Part shown: positions 7,579 through 16,707 of the stretch, piece after piece | Layout: each line of letters starts with the position of its first letter | Position numbering within the stretch: the stretch's first letter is position 1 | Source: Phaeobacter cretensis | GTDB lineage: Bacteria; Pseudomonadota; Alphaproteobacteria; Rhodobacterales; Rhodobacteraceae | Direction: 5' to 3' | DNA: 64,000 bases | NCBI RefSeq assembly: GCF_047372505.1 | Contig: NZ_JBKBEU010000001.1 | Span: 434,001 to 498,000, forward strand | Position numbers and translations under genes: made by a program | The notes under the pieces: model-generated | The model's input: only the letters and a program-made list of their open reading frames with translations | Databases searched by the model: none | Told to the model about the DNA's origin: nothing

Positions 7579-8829
7579 TTACTCCCCCGGCGCCTGAGTG
7601 AATTCCAGAAGGCTGGACACTTTGATGTCCATGCCTTCTTTGTCCGCGACGTCTTGAAGGTGGCAGGCGCAGTCCGCACAGCTGGTGACCATGGTCTTGG
7701 CCCCTGTCGATAGCGCCTCGGTCAAGCGGTCCTTTGCGGCTGAGGCTGCGAAGTCCGGATTGAAATCCTTGGCCCCAGCGTTCAAACCGCAGCAATAGCT
7801 GGTCTCACGGAGGCGTGGCATTTCAACGATCTTTGCCCCTGTGGCTTCGACCACCTTGCGCGGCGCGTCATAGACGCCATCATTGCCAAACCTGTGCTTC
7901 ACATCGCGCTGTTCGCGCACCCAGATGCTGCCCATGACAGTTTCATGTTCGCCATTCCATGGCACATAGGGCTCGCTAAGGCGCCCCAATTTGCAGGTAT
8001 CGTGGTAGGTTACGGTCTCAGTGCTTTTGGCCTTTGGCTTTGCGTTTTCGGCCATCCATTCGGACGCGTGGATCACCTCAATCCCAGCTAGGTCGACGCC
8101 TAGGCGCGGGGCGTAATTGCGCAGGGCCATAAAGACCGCGTCGCTTTGCGTCAGGACCCGGCGCGCGCCGCTGGCTTTGATCCGGCCCACCAAATCAGTC
8201 GCGAGCGCTTTGGCCTGCGCAACATCACCAAGCTCATAGGCAAGACCTCCGCAGTCAACCTCGTTCGCACCAAGGATCGCGTAGTCTGCTTTCGCAGCGT
8301 CCAACAACCCAACCAAACTGGTCAGCTGGGGCCATTGGGACTGTTCAAACGCGGCCTCCCCGACGACCAATATCATATCCCCCGTTGATGGCTCTGCGCT
8401 CAATCCTGTCGCCCATACACCGCGATCCTGAGTGCTGCCCTGCGGGTTTCCAGTTGATTTGAGGTTGTCTAAAAGCGCCGATAACGCAGCCGGTAACTTA
8501 CCATCCTTGAAGATACGCGCGCGCAGCTCGTAGATCGTCTCCATCGGTTCGACCAGATCAGACAGGTTTGCGGAACACCCGGTGCCGCATCCACCACAGG
8601 CAGAACAGGCATAGACAGTGTCCAGCATCTTGTCATCGTATTCGACAACATCATGCATCAAACCAAAAGCGGTGATGACCTTGCCGCCGCCAGAATATGA
8701 ATGGAATTTGCCATAGCGGATGCTTGGACAGATATGGCCAAATTCTTCGGTGTTCATGCTCGGCACCCATTTGCAAAATGAGCAGCGCATGCAGTTTTTC
8801 ATCGAAAGTTCGCGATCTTGCAGAGTCAT
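7579..8829 (-). CDS. Fe-S oxidoreductase with two CCG domains, GlcF-like
   Basis: The 416-residue protein begins with two ferredoxin-type [4Fe-4S] binding motifs: CMRCSFC followed by CP near residue 34, and CSACGGCGTGC near 76-86. The C-terminal half carries cysteine-rich CCG-type sequences as in GlcF and heterodisulfide reductase HdrB/D: TYHDTCKLGR, SYCCGLNAG, and TSCADCACHL near 390. It is probably a membrane-associated electron-transfer subunit. The start at 8829 has GGGAGGGCAGAT just upstream. It lies between two FAD-linked oxidase genes with very short gaps, which indicates one complex. Confidence 0.8.
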   Translation of the reverse strand: MTLQDRELSMKNCMRCSFCKWVPSMNTEEFGHICPSIRYGKFHSYSGGGKVITAFGLMHDVVEYDDKMLDTVYACSACGGCGTGCSANLSDLVEPMETIYELRARIFKDGKLPAALSALLDNLKSTGNPQGSTQDRGVWATGLSAEPSTGDMILVVGEAAFEQSQWPQLTSLVGLLDAAKADYAILGANEVDCGGLAYELGDVAQAKALATDLVGRIKASGARRVLTQSDAVFMALRNYAPRLGVDLAGIEVIHASEWMAENAKPKAKSTETVTYHDTCKLGRLSEPYVPWNGEHETVMGSIWVREQRDVKHRFGNDGVYDAPRKVVEATGAKIVEMPRLRETSYCCGLNAGAKDFNPDFAASAAKDRLTEALSTGAKTMVTSCADCACHLQDVADKEGMDIKVSSLLEFTQAPGE

Positions 8830-8858
8830 ATCTGCCCTCCCAAGTTCTTAGGTTTTGT

Positions 8859-10271
8859 TCAGAGACCAAGCCGACCGGGATGCAAAATCCCGTCGGGGTC
8901 GAACATTGATTTACAGTGGCGCAGATAGGGTACGAGCTCTGGGTTTTTCTCGTAGGCCATGTCTGTCCAATCGCCATAAGGGCGGCTGTAAAATCCACCG
9001 GCGTCGCATGTGGCCTGCGCCAGTTCAACAACGAAAGCGTCGGCTTTGCCGGCGTTGCCCGCATCGGTCAGCAGCATGATTTCAATGCTGCAATTCCGGC
9101 CCTGCAACCTTGGCTGAATGTAGGTGGCCAGATCGTTGGGGTTCACGCCGTGCTTGCCCGCCAGGTCCCTTGCGATTTTGACGAAACCCGGCGTGCGATC
9201 CGCCTGCGTCAGGAACACGACGGAACGGTGACCGCCTGTTGGGCCATCGCGATAATCGCCTGTCGGTAGATTGGCATGGGCGGCGATCACATCACTGGCG
9301 GCGAAGCCTGAAAGCTCTACCACTGGTTTGACGCCTGCATTGTTGGTGATGTCATTCAGGTCGCTGACTTCGAATGCCACGCGGTCTTCTGACAGGTCAC
9401 AATTGGCGCTGAAGTTCGCGAAGAGAACCCATTCTGGCAAGGCCGCAGCATCAATGGATTTGCCACAAGCCTTTGCGACGGTTGCCAAATGCGTCTTGTT
9501 CGACAGGAATATTTCGCTTCCGATCCGGCGGTAGTTCAGTTCTGCCATGACAGAGATCAGTTTGTCTTGATCATTGTCGGCGATGAAAAAGCTTTGTTCT
9601 GCCACTGGAATGCGGTCACAGAAGATCGCGGACCAGGTGAGAACGCCCAGCGTTCCTTGCGACCCTTGCATTACGCGTAGGAAGTCGGTGCCGACGGGGC
9701 CCGTCGCGGTCATATAGCGCAGGCCGGATTTCCAGTGCTCTTCCATGGACCCTTGGTTTGCGGCGTTCCCGGTATAAAACCGCTCGCCCGAACCAAAGAT
9801 GATCTGTGCGGAGCCCATTGGGTCAAGCACGTCCCATTGTTCTCGTGTGATTGTGAGAGGTTCGCGTTCGATATAGCTGGCAAGAACCGATTTCCCGGCT
9901 GCTGGGAGAAGCGGTTTCATGGCGCGCAAGCCTTGCGGGGCCAGGACCTTGTCGACGTCCGCGAAGGTGACGCCCGCTTCGATGATGGCAACACCGTCGT
10001 CTGGGTCAACATGGAACACTTTGTTCATGTCGCTAAGATCCATCAGGACGTCGATTGTCCCCAGATCGGCCAGAGGTGCGTTGGACTGAGCGGAAGAGCT
10101 GGATGTGCCCAGTTTCACACTTTTGCCACGCGCCCAGTTCACCATGACTTCGATGTCTTCTGGTGTCTTTGGATTAACGACGGCTTGTCCGACACGAGCA
10201 ACGGATACCGCCAATGGCACATCGGATAGCTCGGCCATTGAAAGGCGGTCTTGTTCTATTGCTTTGAGCAA
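8859..10271 (-). CDS. FAD-linked oxidase, GlcE/GlcD-like subunit
   Basis: A second PCMH-type flavoprotein of 470 residues. It has the FAD-domain pattern (AVVNPKTPEDIEVMVNWARG, then KLGTSSSS, AIIEAGVTFADVDKVL) and a C-terminal MFDPDGILHPGRLG ending typical of GlcD/lactate dehydrogenase relatives. A TTG at 10271 preceded by GGGAGGAGAATCAG gives the only good ribosome site; the ATG further upstream would add 23 residues without homology. It is longer than E. coli GlcE (about 350). First gene of the operon; the AT-rich 10280-10410 region probably holds the promoter. Confidence 0.75.
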   Translation of the reverse strand: MLKAIEQDRLSMAELSDVPLAVSVARVGQAVVNPKTPEDIEVMVNWARGKSVKLGTSSSSAQSNAPLADLGTIDVLMDLSDMNKVFHVDPDDGVAIIEAGVTFADVDKVLAPQGLRAMKPLLPAAGKSVLASYIEREPLTITREQWDVLDPMGSAQIIFGSGERFYTGNAANQGSMEEHWKSGLRYMTATGPVGTDFLRVMQGSQGTLGVLTWSAIFCDRIPVAEQSFFIADNDQDKLISVMAELNYRRIGSEIFLSNKTHLATVAKACGKSIDAAALPEWVLFANFSANCDLSEDRVAFEVSDLNDITNNAGVKPVVELSGFAASDVIAAHANLPTGDYRDGPTGGHRSVVFLTQADRTPGFVKIARDLAGKHGVNPNDLATYIQPRLQGRNCSIEIMLLTDAGNAGKADAFVVELAQATCDAGGFYSRPYGDWTDMAYEKNPELVPYLRHCKSMFDPDGILHPGRLGL

Positions 10272-10413
10272 CTGATTCTCCTCCCAGATGTTCAAATTTG
10301 ATAATCGTTTATATCCACTCAACCCACTTTTAGTCAACATTGTTGCCTATTATTTACCAAGATTCAGTGTTTATATCAAGTTTTATGAAAAAATGTTGCG
10401 TAACAAGAAGAAA

Positions 10414-10437
10414 CGCGGGCCACTTAGGTGACCCGCG
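10414..10437 (-). terminator. Terminator of the lone TRAP binding-protein gene
   Basis: CGCGGGCCAC-TTAG-GTGACCCGCG forms a near-perfect hairpin followed on the minus strand by TTTCTTCTT, 39 bases after the stop at 10476. Confidence 0.75.
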
Positions 10438-10475
10438 CATAACATTCGTAGCCCGAAGGCATAGATCGGTTGCCC

Positions 10476-11477
10476 TTACTTGAAGGCCTCAACCTGCATG
10501 ATCATTTCGTCGATCAGCGGCTTACCACCTGGGAATGCTTGCTCAAAGCTTTCGCGAATATCACCGCCTACGCCTGCGATAATTCCGTCGATTTCGTCTT
10601 GTGACATTTCATGGAAGGTGTGCCCTTCTAGGCCCCTTGCCATCTCCATGGCACCGTTTGACCACTCATCCATAAAGACACCGAATTCACGCGTGTCTTC
10701 GCATGTGGAATGCGCGTCCAATGCTGCCCGTGCCTCATCTGACAATGCTTCGTAGTCAGATTTCGCCATAAAGACCGCACCAAGCATACCACCCAGCGGG
10801 GCGGCATAGTGGTGGTTCAGCACGTCACCCAACTGGAAAGCCGGGAAAGCAGAGAACGGGATAATCATGCCATCTGCCGCGCCACGCTGCAGTGACTCGT
10901 ACGCTTCGGTCACATTTACAGAGATTGGCGTGGCTTCGTTGCCTAAGGTGATCTCAACCGCAGACGACGATGGCGCGATGATGGTCAGGTCCTTCATGCC
11001 GGCCAAACCGTCAGTGAGTTCACGGTCTACCGTGTGAAGCGCTGAGTTCCCGAAGAACCCAAAGAGCAGCGGGTGCAGGTCTTCGTAGTCTGCGCCGAAC
11101 GCGCCATTTTCATGCATCGCGCAGGCAGCTTGCGCGCCCTGCTCAGATGTTTGGATAAAGAATGGAATTGAGAACGCGAGCGAGTTGGTGAACTTGCCCG
11201 GGTTAAAGACGCTACCGCTCCACGCGATATCGACAACGCCGTCGATGACGCGGTCATAAGCGTTAACCTGGTTGGCAAGGGTTGGCCCGTGGCGCAGTTG
11301 GATTTCGACCGCCCCGTTTGCAGTTGCGTTTACTTTTTCAACCCACTGCTCAAAGAAGCGGTTGATTGGCACTGGCGCTGGATTTGTGCTGGCAAAAACC
11401 AGTGTTTCGGCGTGTGCTGGTGCCAGCGAAGCCGTTAGTGCAAGCGCAGCTGCGCCAAGGGTCCTAAGCGATTTCAT
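10476..11477 (-). CDS. TRAP transporter periplasmic binding protein (DctP family)
   Basis: The 333-residue product has a signal peptide (MKSLRTLGAAALALTASLAPAHA) and DctP-family features: the early VFASTNPAPVPINRFFEQWVEKV segment, VIDGVVDIAWSGSVFNPGKF, and the ligand-contact region near 170-200. GGAGGACTCGT precedes the ATG. No TRAP permease gene adjoins it. The only other incomplete TRAP set in this half is the fused DctQM at 24849-26786, which has no binding protein, so the two may form one importer. The divergent catabolic operon starts 260 bp away, suggesting joint control and an aromatic or organic-acid ligand. Confidence 0.85.
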   Translation of the reverse strand: MKSLRTLGAAALALTASLAPAHAETLVFASTNPAPVPINRFFEQWVEKVNATANGAVEIQLRHGPTLANQVNAYDRVIDGVVDIAWSGSVFNPGKFTNSLAFSIPFFIQTSEQGAQAACAMHENGAFGADYEDLHPLLFGFFGNSALHTVDRELTDGLAGMKDLTIIAPSSSAVEITLGNEATPISVNVTEAYESLQRGAADGMIIPFSAFPAFQLGDVLNHHYAAPLGGMLGAVFMAKSDYEALSDEARAALDAHSTCEDTREFGVFMDEWSNGAMEMARGLEGHTFHEMSQDEIDGIIAGVGGDIRESFEQAFPGGKPLIDEMIMQVEAFK

Positions 11478-11737
11478 ACGAGTCCTCCCAAACTTCGAAA
11501 TACCTCTAGAGCTATCTCATAAAGTGCAAAAAGGAATTCAGAAAATTGATCTTATCAACCACCAACATTGATCCCGTGAATTCATGACACCCACCAGCGC
11601 CTCGGCCAGCCAGCTCCAGGCATTCATCTAATCAATGCATCAGATTTCAGAAAGAAATTTTTCAAATACATTGCCGCGGTCTAAAACCCGGCCACCGGGG
11701 GCACTCCCCAAAATAACAACCCTGCGGAGCCGCACAT
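11478..11737. promoter_or_regulatory. Divergent promoter region, TRAP binding protein / hydrolase operon
   Basis: This 260-bp AT-rich spacer separates two divergent transcription units. It must hold both promoters. I see short AT-rich tracts (around 11520-11560 and 11640-11670) but no palindrome or box clear enough to assign to a regulator. Confidence 0.4.
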
Positions 11738-12898
11738 ATGTTCAGATATTTTCCGACAAATTACGTCTGGGACCTTTCCGTCAATCTGGCGATCGAAATG
11801 GGTGCCAAGATGGGCGAGATCGAAGAAATGTGCGCCCCGCTGGCGGAGGCTGCAACGAAGAAAGATGCAGAGGGCACCGCTGCGTTTCGTCAAACCTGGG
11901 TGACAATGGCCGACAAGCTGTGCGGTCTGGCAAGAGACGATGAGGCTTTGGGCCGCATGATCTCGGCGGGTGACAAGTACCTGCGCGCCGCCGTTTACAT
12001 GGGCACCGCCGAACGTCTGCTGGCACACGGTTCCGATGGCCGGGTCGCTTTGTATGAGCGGATGCAGGAAACGTTTTATTCCGGCCTGAAGCTCAGCGGA
12101 TCGAAAGCGACCCGCGTTGAAATTCCCTATGGCGACAGCTTTCTGAGTGGCATCTTTTACCCTGCCGACAATATCGAAGGGCCGCAGCCCGTTTTGGTCC
12201 AGGTCAACGGCCTCGATAGCATCAAAGAGATGGTTTACATGGTCGGCGGCCCCCGCTGGCTGGCCGCGCGCGGCGTTGCGTCCTTGGTCATTGACCAGCC
12301 CGGCACCGGTGATGCGCTGCGCCTCCGAAATCTGACCGCGCGCTACGACAGCGAGCATTGGGCCTCGGCCGTCGTGGATTACCTTGAAACGCGCGACGAT
12401 GTGGATGCCAAGCGTATCGGCCTGCACGGCGTCAGCCTTGGTGGATACTACTGCCCGCGCGCCGTCGCCTTTGAACCCCGCTTTGCATGCGGTGTCATCT
12501 GGGGTGCAAACCACGACTGGCGCGACGTACAAAAGCGCCGCAAAGAAGCCGAGGGCGATTTCCCAGTGCCGCATTATTGGAGCCATGTTCGCTGGGTCTT
12601 TGGCGCGGAAACGGACGAAGAGTTTATGGAGATGTCCGAAAACATGCATCTGCACGGAGTGCTGGATCGCATCAAAGTGCCGTTCCTTGTTACACACGGC
12701 GAAAAAGACAGCCAAATCCCACTGAAATGGGCCCATGCGACCTATGATCAGTTGGTCAACAGCCCCAACCGCGAGCTTAAGATCTTCGATGCGCGTACGG
12801 GAGGCGTACAACACTCAAGTTTCGATAACTCTGCAAACGCCGGGGCGTATATCGCCGACTGGGTTGCAGAACAACTTGGGGGACGTGTGGAGGCGTAA
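11738..12898 (+). CDS. Alpha/beta hydrolase, dihydroxypseudooxynicotine-hydrolase-like
   Basis: A 386-residue alpha/beta hydrolase with a long helical N-terminal lid (1-130), as in the 2,6-dihydroxypseudooxynicotine hydrolase/FrsA group, which cleave C-C bonds in ring-opened or acylated pyridines. The nucleophile elbow is GVSLGGYY with Ser near 233, the acid lies in HGEKDSQIP, and the histidine in VQHSSFDN near the C-terminus. First gene of a seven-gene catabolic run. C-C bond hydrolysis of a ring-cleavage product is the likely job. The substrate is unknown; ester hydrolysis cannot be excluded. Confidence 0.75.
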   Translation: MFRYFPTNYVWDLSVNLAIEMGAKMGEIEEMCAPLAEAATKKDAEGTAAFRQTWVTMADKLCGLARDDEALGRMISAGDKYLRAAVYMGTAERLLAHGSDGRVALYERMQETFYSGLKLSGSKATRVEIPYGDSFLSGIFYPADNIEGPQPVLVQVNGLDSIKEMVYMVGGPRWLAARGVASLVIDQPGTGDALRLRNLTARYDSEHWASAVVDYLETRDDVDAKRIGLHGVSLGGYYCPRAVAFEPRFACGVIWGANHDWRDVQKRRKEAEGDFPVPHYWSHVRWVFGAETDEEFMEMSENMHLHGVLDRIKVPFLVTHGEKDSQIPLKWAHATYDQLVNSPNRELKIFDARTGGVQHSSFDNSANAGAYIADWVAEQLGGRVEA

Positions 12899-12932
12899 CT
12901 TCACATTTGCCGTGTCTTTGGGAGGAGCACAG

Positions 12933-14450
12933 ATGCTGTCACATCTTGGAAATGCCATGTCGGTCGCCGCTGAGAAGTTTGGCGAAAAGGAAGCTTTGGT
13001 TTTTGAAGGCCAAAGTCTCAGCTTTAACCGTCTAAACGATCTGGTCGAACGCATGGCTGCGGGGCTTGCAGCGCAAGGGGTCGCCAAGGGCGATGTCGTC
13101 ACGCTCTATAGCTCAAATTGCTGGGAATGGATCGTCAGCTATTACGCCATTGCGCGCTGTGGTGGCATCATCAACCCCGTCAACACAATGCTGACCGCGC
13201 CCGAGCTGGGATATGTGGTCAAAGACTGCGGCGTGCAGGTTGTGATTTGTTCATCCGACAAGATCGACGTGATCAAACCCTTGCTCGGCGAAATCAAAGC
13301 CGCGATCTGTTTCGGCGATGGCGCGTTCGAAGGCGTCACAAGGTTCGATGATCTGTTGAACACAGACCACCCTAAGCTGCCCGCAATCGATATTGACCCA
13401 GAGGCCTGTTCCACCATTTGCTACACCTCTGGCACGACCGGTCACCCGAAAGGCGCCAAGCAATCGCACAAAGCGGTTATCCTGAACGGGGCGATGACAT
13501 CGCAAATGCAAATGCGCGGCAGCGATGACGTGATCCTAAGCGCCCTGCCCTGCCCGCATGTCTATGCCAATGCCGTGATGTCGGGCATGACCATGTTTGG
13601 TGCCAAGCTGGTGCTGCACAAGACCTTTGATCCCGATGTGTTCCTGTCCGATGTCGCGAAACACGGCGTGACCATCATCGACGGCGTGCCAACCATGTAT
13701 ATGTACATGCTGACGGCGCAATCGCTGGCCAGCACGGATCTCAGCAGCCTCCGGCGTTGCTATGTTGGCGGGCAGACCATGCCCGTCACGACCATGAAAG
13801 CGGTGGAAGAAAAATTCGGCGTTCCCCTGATAGAGCTTTGGGGGATGACCGAAATCGCCGGTCTGGGCTCGACCCATCCGCTTTATGGGAAGAACAAGCA
13901 TGGCTCTATCGGCTGCGCGATGCCTTATTGCGAATTGCGGATTGCGGATGCCGAAGATCCGTCAATCACGATGCCACGCGGCGAGGTTGGCGAGCTGATG
14001 GTGCGCGGACCGATCACGATGATTGGGTATTACGGCGACGACCAGAAGACGGCAGAGACGCTCGAAGCGGATGGATGGCTGCATTCCGGCGATCTGGCCA
14101 GCATGGACGAAGACGGCTGCGTTTGGATTGTGGACCGCAAGAAGGACATGATCCTGACCGGCGGGTACAACGTTTACCCAGCGGAAATTGAGCGCGTTTT
14201 GGCAGGACATCCCGACGTCGCCCTATCTGCCGTTGGCAGGCTCGCTGACGAGGTAAAAGGCGAGATCGCGAAAGCCTATGTGGTGCTGAAAGATGGCGCC
14301 ACCGGCGATGCAGATGCGATGATCGCGTTCTGCAAAGAAAACCTGTCGGCCTACAAATGCCCACGCGCCATTCAGTTCGTGGACGACCTGCCCAAGACCA
14401 GCACCGGCAAGATCATGCGTCGCGAGCTTCATAGATTGGACAAACCATGA
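12933..14450 (+). CDS. AMP-dependent acyl-CoA synthetase/ligase
   Basis: A 505-residue ANL-superfamily enzyme that would adenylate a carboxylate and transfer it to CoA. The P-loop motif YTSGTTGHPKG lies near 165-175, the A5 motif is ELWGMTE, the A7/A8 region is WLHSGDLASMDEDG..DRKKDMI..GGYNVYP, and the A10 lysine is in PKTSTGKIMRRE at the end. GGGAGGAGCACAG precedes ATG 12933; longer upstream open sequence overlaps the hydrolase and is not needed. It overlaps the next gene by ATGA. Substrate is probably an aromatic or medium-chain acid handled by this operon. Confidence 0.85.
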   Translation: MLSHLGNAMSVAAEKFGEKEALVFEGQSLSFNRLNDLVERMAAGLAAQGVAKGDVVTLYSSNCWEWIVSYYAIARCGGIINPVNTMLTAPELGYVVKDCGVQVVICSSDKIDVIKPLLGEIKAAICFGDGAFEGVTRFDDLLNTDHPKLPAIDIDPEACSTICYTSGTTGHPKGAKQSHKAVILNGAMTSQMQMRGSDDVILSALPCPHVYANAVMSGMTMFGAKLVLHKTFDPDVFLSDVAKHGVTIIDGVPTMYMYMLTAQSLASTDLSSLRRCYVGGQTMPVTTMKAVEEKFGVPLIELWGMTEIAGLGSTHPLYGKNKHGSIGCAMPYCELRIADAEDPSITMPRGEVGELMVRGPITMIGYYGDDQKTAETLEADGWLHSGDLASMDEDGCVWIVDRKKDMILTGGYNVYPAEIERVLAGHPDVALSAVGRLADEVKGEIAKAYVVLKDGATGDADAMIAFCKENLSAYKCPRAIQFVDDLPKTSTGKIMRRELHRLDKP

Positions 14451-15457
14451 GCAATCCGCTGATCGGCTTCCAAATCGATCCATCTGACTTGAAATACGTC
14501 GGTCACGATCTCGCCCGGCCCGAGTGCATCTTGGCCGAGCGGGACGGTACCCTGTGGTCCGCGGATGCGCGCGGCGGTGTGATGCGAATTGATCCGGATG
14601 GCACGCAAGAACTGATCTTGCAAAAAGGCATAGAGACCGACACGACAACGCCGCTGGCTGAGCGGGTCATCAAGGGTATCGGCACCCTGCCCAACGGTCT
14701 GGCATTTGACGAGAACGGCGATTTCTACATCGCGAATTTCGGTACTGACCGGGTCGAGCATATGACCCGTGCCGGCGACACCAAAATCTTGATCGACAAC
14801 ATTGATGGTCAACCTTTTGGCAAAGCCAACTTTGTCACCCGCGACAGCAAGGGCCGGCTTTGGCTGACAGTCACAACCACAATGAATCCTTGGACAGATC
14901 ACGTGAAAACCATGTCGCGCGACGGCTATATCGCCCTGATCGACGACAAGGGCGTGCGCATCGTGGCCGACAATCTATGTGGAACGAACGAGCTACGTTT
15001 CGATCCCAAGGAAGAGTTCCTCTATGTCGCCGAGACCTCGGCCCGCAACGTCACTCGGTTCCGGGTGGACGGCGACACTCTGGTCGATCGCGAGATCTAT
15101 GGGCCGACGAATATCGGCGGTTTCTGTGACGGCATCGCCTTTGACGCTTTTGGCAATCTGTGGAGCACGCTGATCACCGCTGACCGTCTGGTCGCAATCA
15201 CCCCGGATGGTGATCTGCTGACCATTCTGGATGCGGGCGGCGACAAGGATGCCCTGGCGATTATGGATGCCGCCTGGGCCGATAAAACGCTGACGCCCGA
15301 TATGATGGTTGCCGCTGGCGGGTCGATCTGTCCTTGGATGGCATCGGTCACCTTTGGCGGACCCGATCTGAAGACCGTCTATCTTGGCTCGCTGCGCGGC
15401 GACACCATTCCGTATTTTCAAAGCCCCATTGCTGGGCAGCCGCTTCTTGGCTGGTAG
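14447..15457 (+). CDS. SMP-30/gluconolactonase-like beta-propeller hydrolase
   Basis: The 336-residue product is a six-bladed propeller of the SMP-30/Gluconolactonase/LRE family, which hydrolyse lactones with a bound divalent metal. Typical repeats are visible: LARPECILAERDGTLWSADARGGV, LPNGLAFDENGDFYIANFG, DSKGRLWLTVTT, and GFCDGIAFDAFGNLWSTLI. An acidic residue in RPE and the Asn/Asp residues of the later blades suit the metal site. Its ATG overlaps the ligase stop by 4 bp. In this operon it may open an enol-lactone formed after ring cleavage. Confidence 0.8.
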   Translation: MSNPLIGFQIDPSDLKYVGHDLARPECILAERDGTLWSADARGGVMRIDPDGTQELILQKGIETDTTTPLAERVIKGIGTLPNGLAFDENGDFYIANFGTDRVEHMTRAGDTKILIDNIDGQPFGKANFVTRDSKGRLWLTVTTTMNPWTDHVKTMSRDGYIALIDDKGVRIVADNLCGTNELRFDPKEEFLYVAETSARNVTRFRVDGDTLVDREIYGPTNIGGFCDGIAFDAFGNLWSTLITADRLVAITPDGDLLTILDAGGDKDALAIMDAAWADKTLTPDMMVAAGGSICPWMASVTFGGPDLKTVYLGSLRGDTIPYFQSPIAGQPLLGW

Positions 15458-15466
15458 GAGGATCCC

Positions 15467-15772
15467 ATGATTATCGAAGTCGCCCATGTGAAGATCAAAG
15501 ACGGTCACAACGCAGATTTTGAGGCTGCCGTCGAACAGGCCGTCGAGGTATTCAAGCGCGTGCCAGAATGTCGGGGTCTGCATCTGCAGCACTGCATTGA
15601 AGCACCAGATGAATACCAAGTCGTGATCCGCTGGGACACGCTGGAAGCCCATACCGTGACCTTCCGCGAAGGCCCCCTGTTTCAGGAATGGCGCGCCCTG
15701 GTGGGCCCATTCTTCGACGGAGCCCCACAAGTCCAGCACTTTGAAATCGCTATGCCGCTGGTGGAACTCTAG
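15467..15772 (+). CDS. ABM-domain (antibiotic biosynthesis monooxygenase-like) protein
   Basis: A 101-residue ferredoxin-like alpha+beta protein of the ABM/Dabb group: MIIEVAHVKIKDGHNADFE, a central CRGLHLQHC strand, then YQVVIRWDTLEAHTVTFREG. Such proteins form small dimers and act as cofactor-free oxygenases, decarboxylases or isomerases. It sits nine bases after the SMP-30 gene with AGGAGGATCCC before its ATG, so it belongs to the operon. Its exact reaction is not predictable. Confidence 0.75.
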   Translation: MIIEVAHVKIKDGHNADFEAAVEQAVEVFKRVPECRGLHLQHCIEAPDEYQVVIRWDTLEAHTVTFREGPLFQEWRALVGPFFDGAPQVQHFEIAMPLVEL

Positions 15773-15784
15773 GAGCCTTTGAAC

Positions 15785-16693
15785 ATGAAGATCGCACTGA
15801 TTGGCTCCGGCGGATTTGTCGGACAACGTATCGTTGACCGGCTGGAACAACGCGACGATGTGGCCGAGGTCACTGCAATTGACGTGGTACCGACCAAAGG
15901 CGGCCCAAAGACCACTGTTTTACAAGGCGACTTTGCAGATCCCAATCTGCGCGATCCTTTGCTGGATGGAGCGGACGCGGTGATCTTTCTGGCTGCCATA
16001 CTTGGTGGTGCGGCAGAGGTGGATTATGATCTGGCGCGCCGCGTGAACCTTGATACGTCGATGGATTTGATCGACCACCTCAAGGCCACGGCGCCTACGA
16101 CCCGGTTCGCGTTTGCCTCGACCATCGGTGTCTATGCAACGCCCATGGCGCCACTGGTGGATGACACCACGCCCCATGGGCCAACGATGGTGTATGGCGC
16201 ACAAAAGGCGATGATGGAGGTCGCGCTGAACAATTTTGCCCTGCGCGGCTGGCTGGATGCGGTGTCCTTGCGCCCTTCTGGCATCATGGCGCGGGATGGC
16301 GCCGATGCGCGGCTTAAATCCGCCTTTATGTCGCGGCTGTTTTATTGCGTGCAGCGCGGCGAAGACATCGTTCTGCCCGTCGGTCCAGAGGACACGATCT
16401 GGCTGTCTTCGGTCGAAAATGTGGCGCAAAACTTTATCCATGCGGCCATCCTGCCAGAGGTTGGCGACACCCGCGCCTTTACCCTGCCCGCCTTGCGCCT
16501 GACATATGGCGAGCTGCTTGCAGCCCTGCGTCGCCGTTTCCCCGAAAGCCAAGCCAACGTGACCTTCGCGCCAGATCCCGACACCGTCACGCTGTTCGGC
16601 AGCTTTCCTGAACTGAAAACTCAAACCGCCGACCGCCTTGGGTTCAGCCGCGATGCTGATGCCGATGCTTTGGTCTTGGCTTCTATGTCCTAG
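15785..16693 (+). CDS. NAD-dependent epimerase/dehydratase family (extended SDR)
   Basis: A 302-residue extended short-chain dehydrogenase. The nucleotide loop is IGSGGFVGQ (residues 6-14), an acidic NAD-selecting residue follows in AIDVVP, FASTIGVY holds the catalytic Ser/Thr, and YGAQK is the YxxxK pair near 139-143. The sequence resembles D-erythronate dehydrogenase-like proteins. The ATG at 15785 follows GGAGCCTTTGA. In context it likely oxidises a hydroxy intermediate of the operon's pathway. Confidence 0.8.
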   Translation: MKIALIGSGGFVGQRIVDRLEQRDDVAEVTAIDVVPTKGGPKTTVLQGDFADPNLRDPLLDGADAVIFLAAILGGAAEVDYDLARRVNLDTSMDLIDHLKATAPTTRFAFASTIGVYATPMAPLVDDTTPHGPTMVYGAQKAMMEVALNNFALRGWLDAVSLRPSGIMARDGADARLKSAFMSRLFYCVQRGEDIVLPVGPEDTIWLSSVENVAQNFIHAAILPEVGDTRAFTLPALRLTYGELLAALRRRFPESQANVTFAPDPDTVTLFGSFPELKTQTADRLGFSRDADADALVLASMS

Positions 16694-16707
16694 TACGGAG
16701 AATTTTA

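Noticed and set aside
11681..12814. A 377-codon open frame on the minus strand
   Set aside because: It lies antisense to the alpha/beta hydrolase, has no recognisable domain and arises from the high third-position GC of the true gene.
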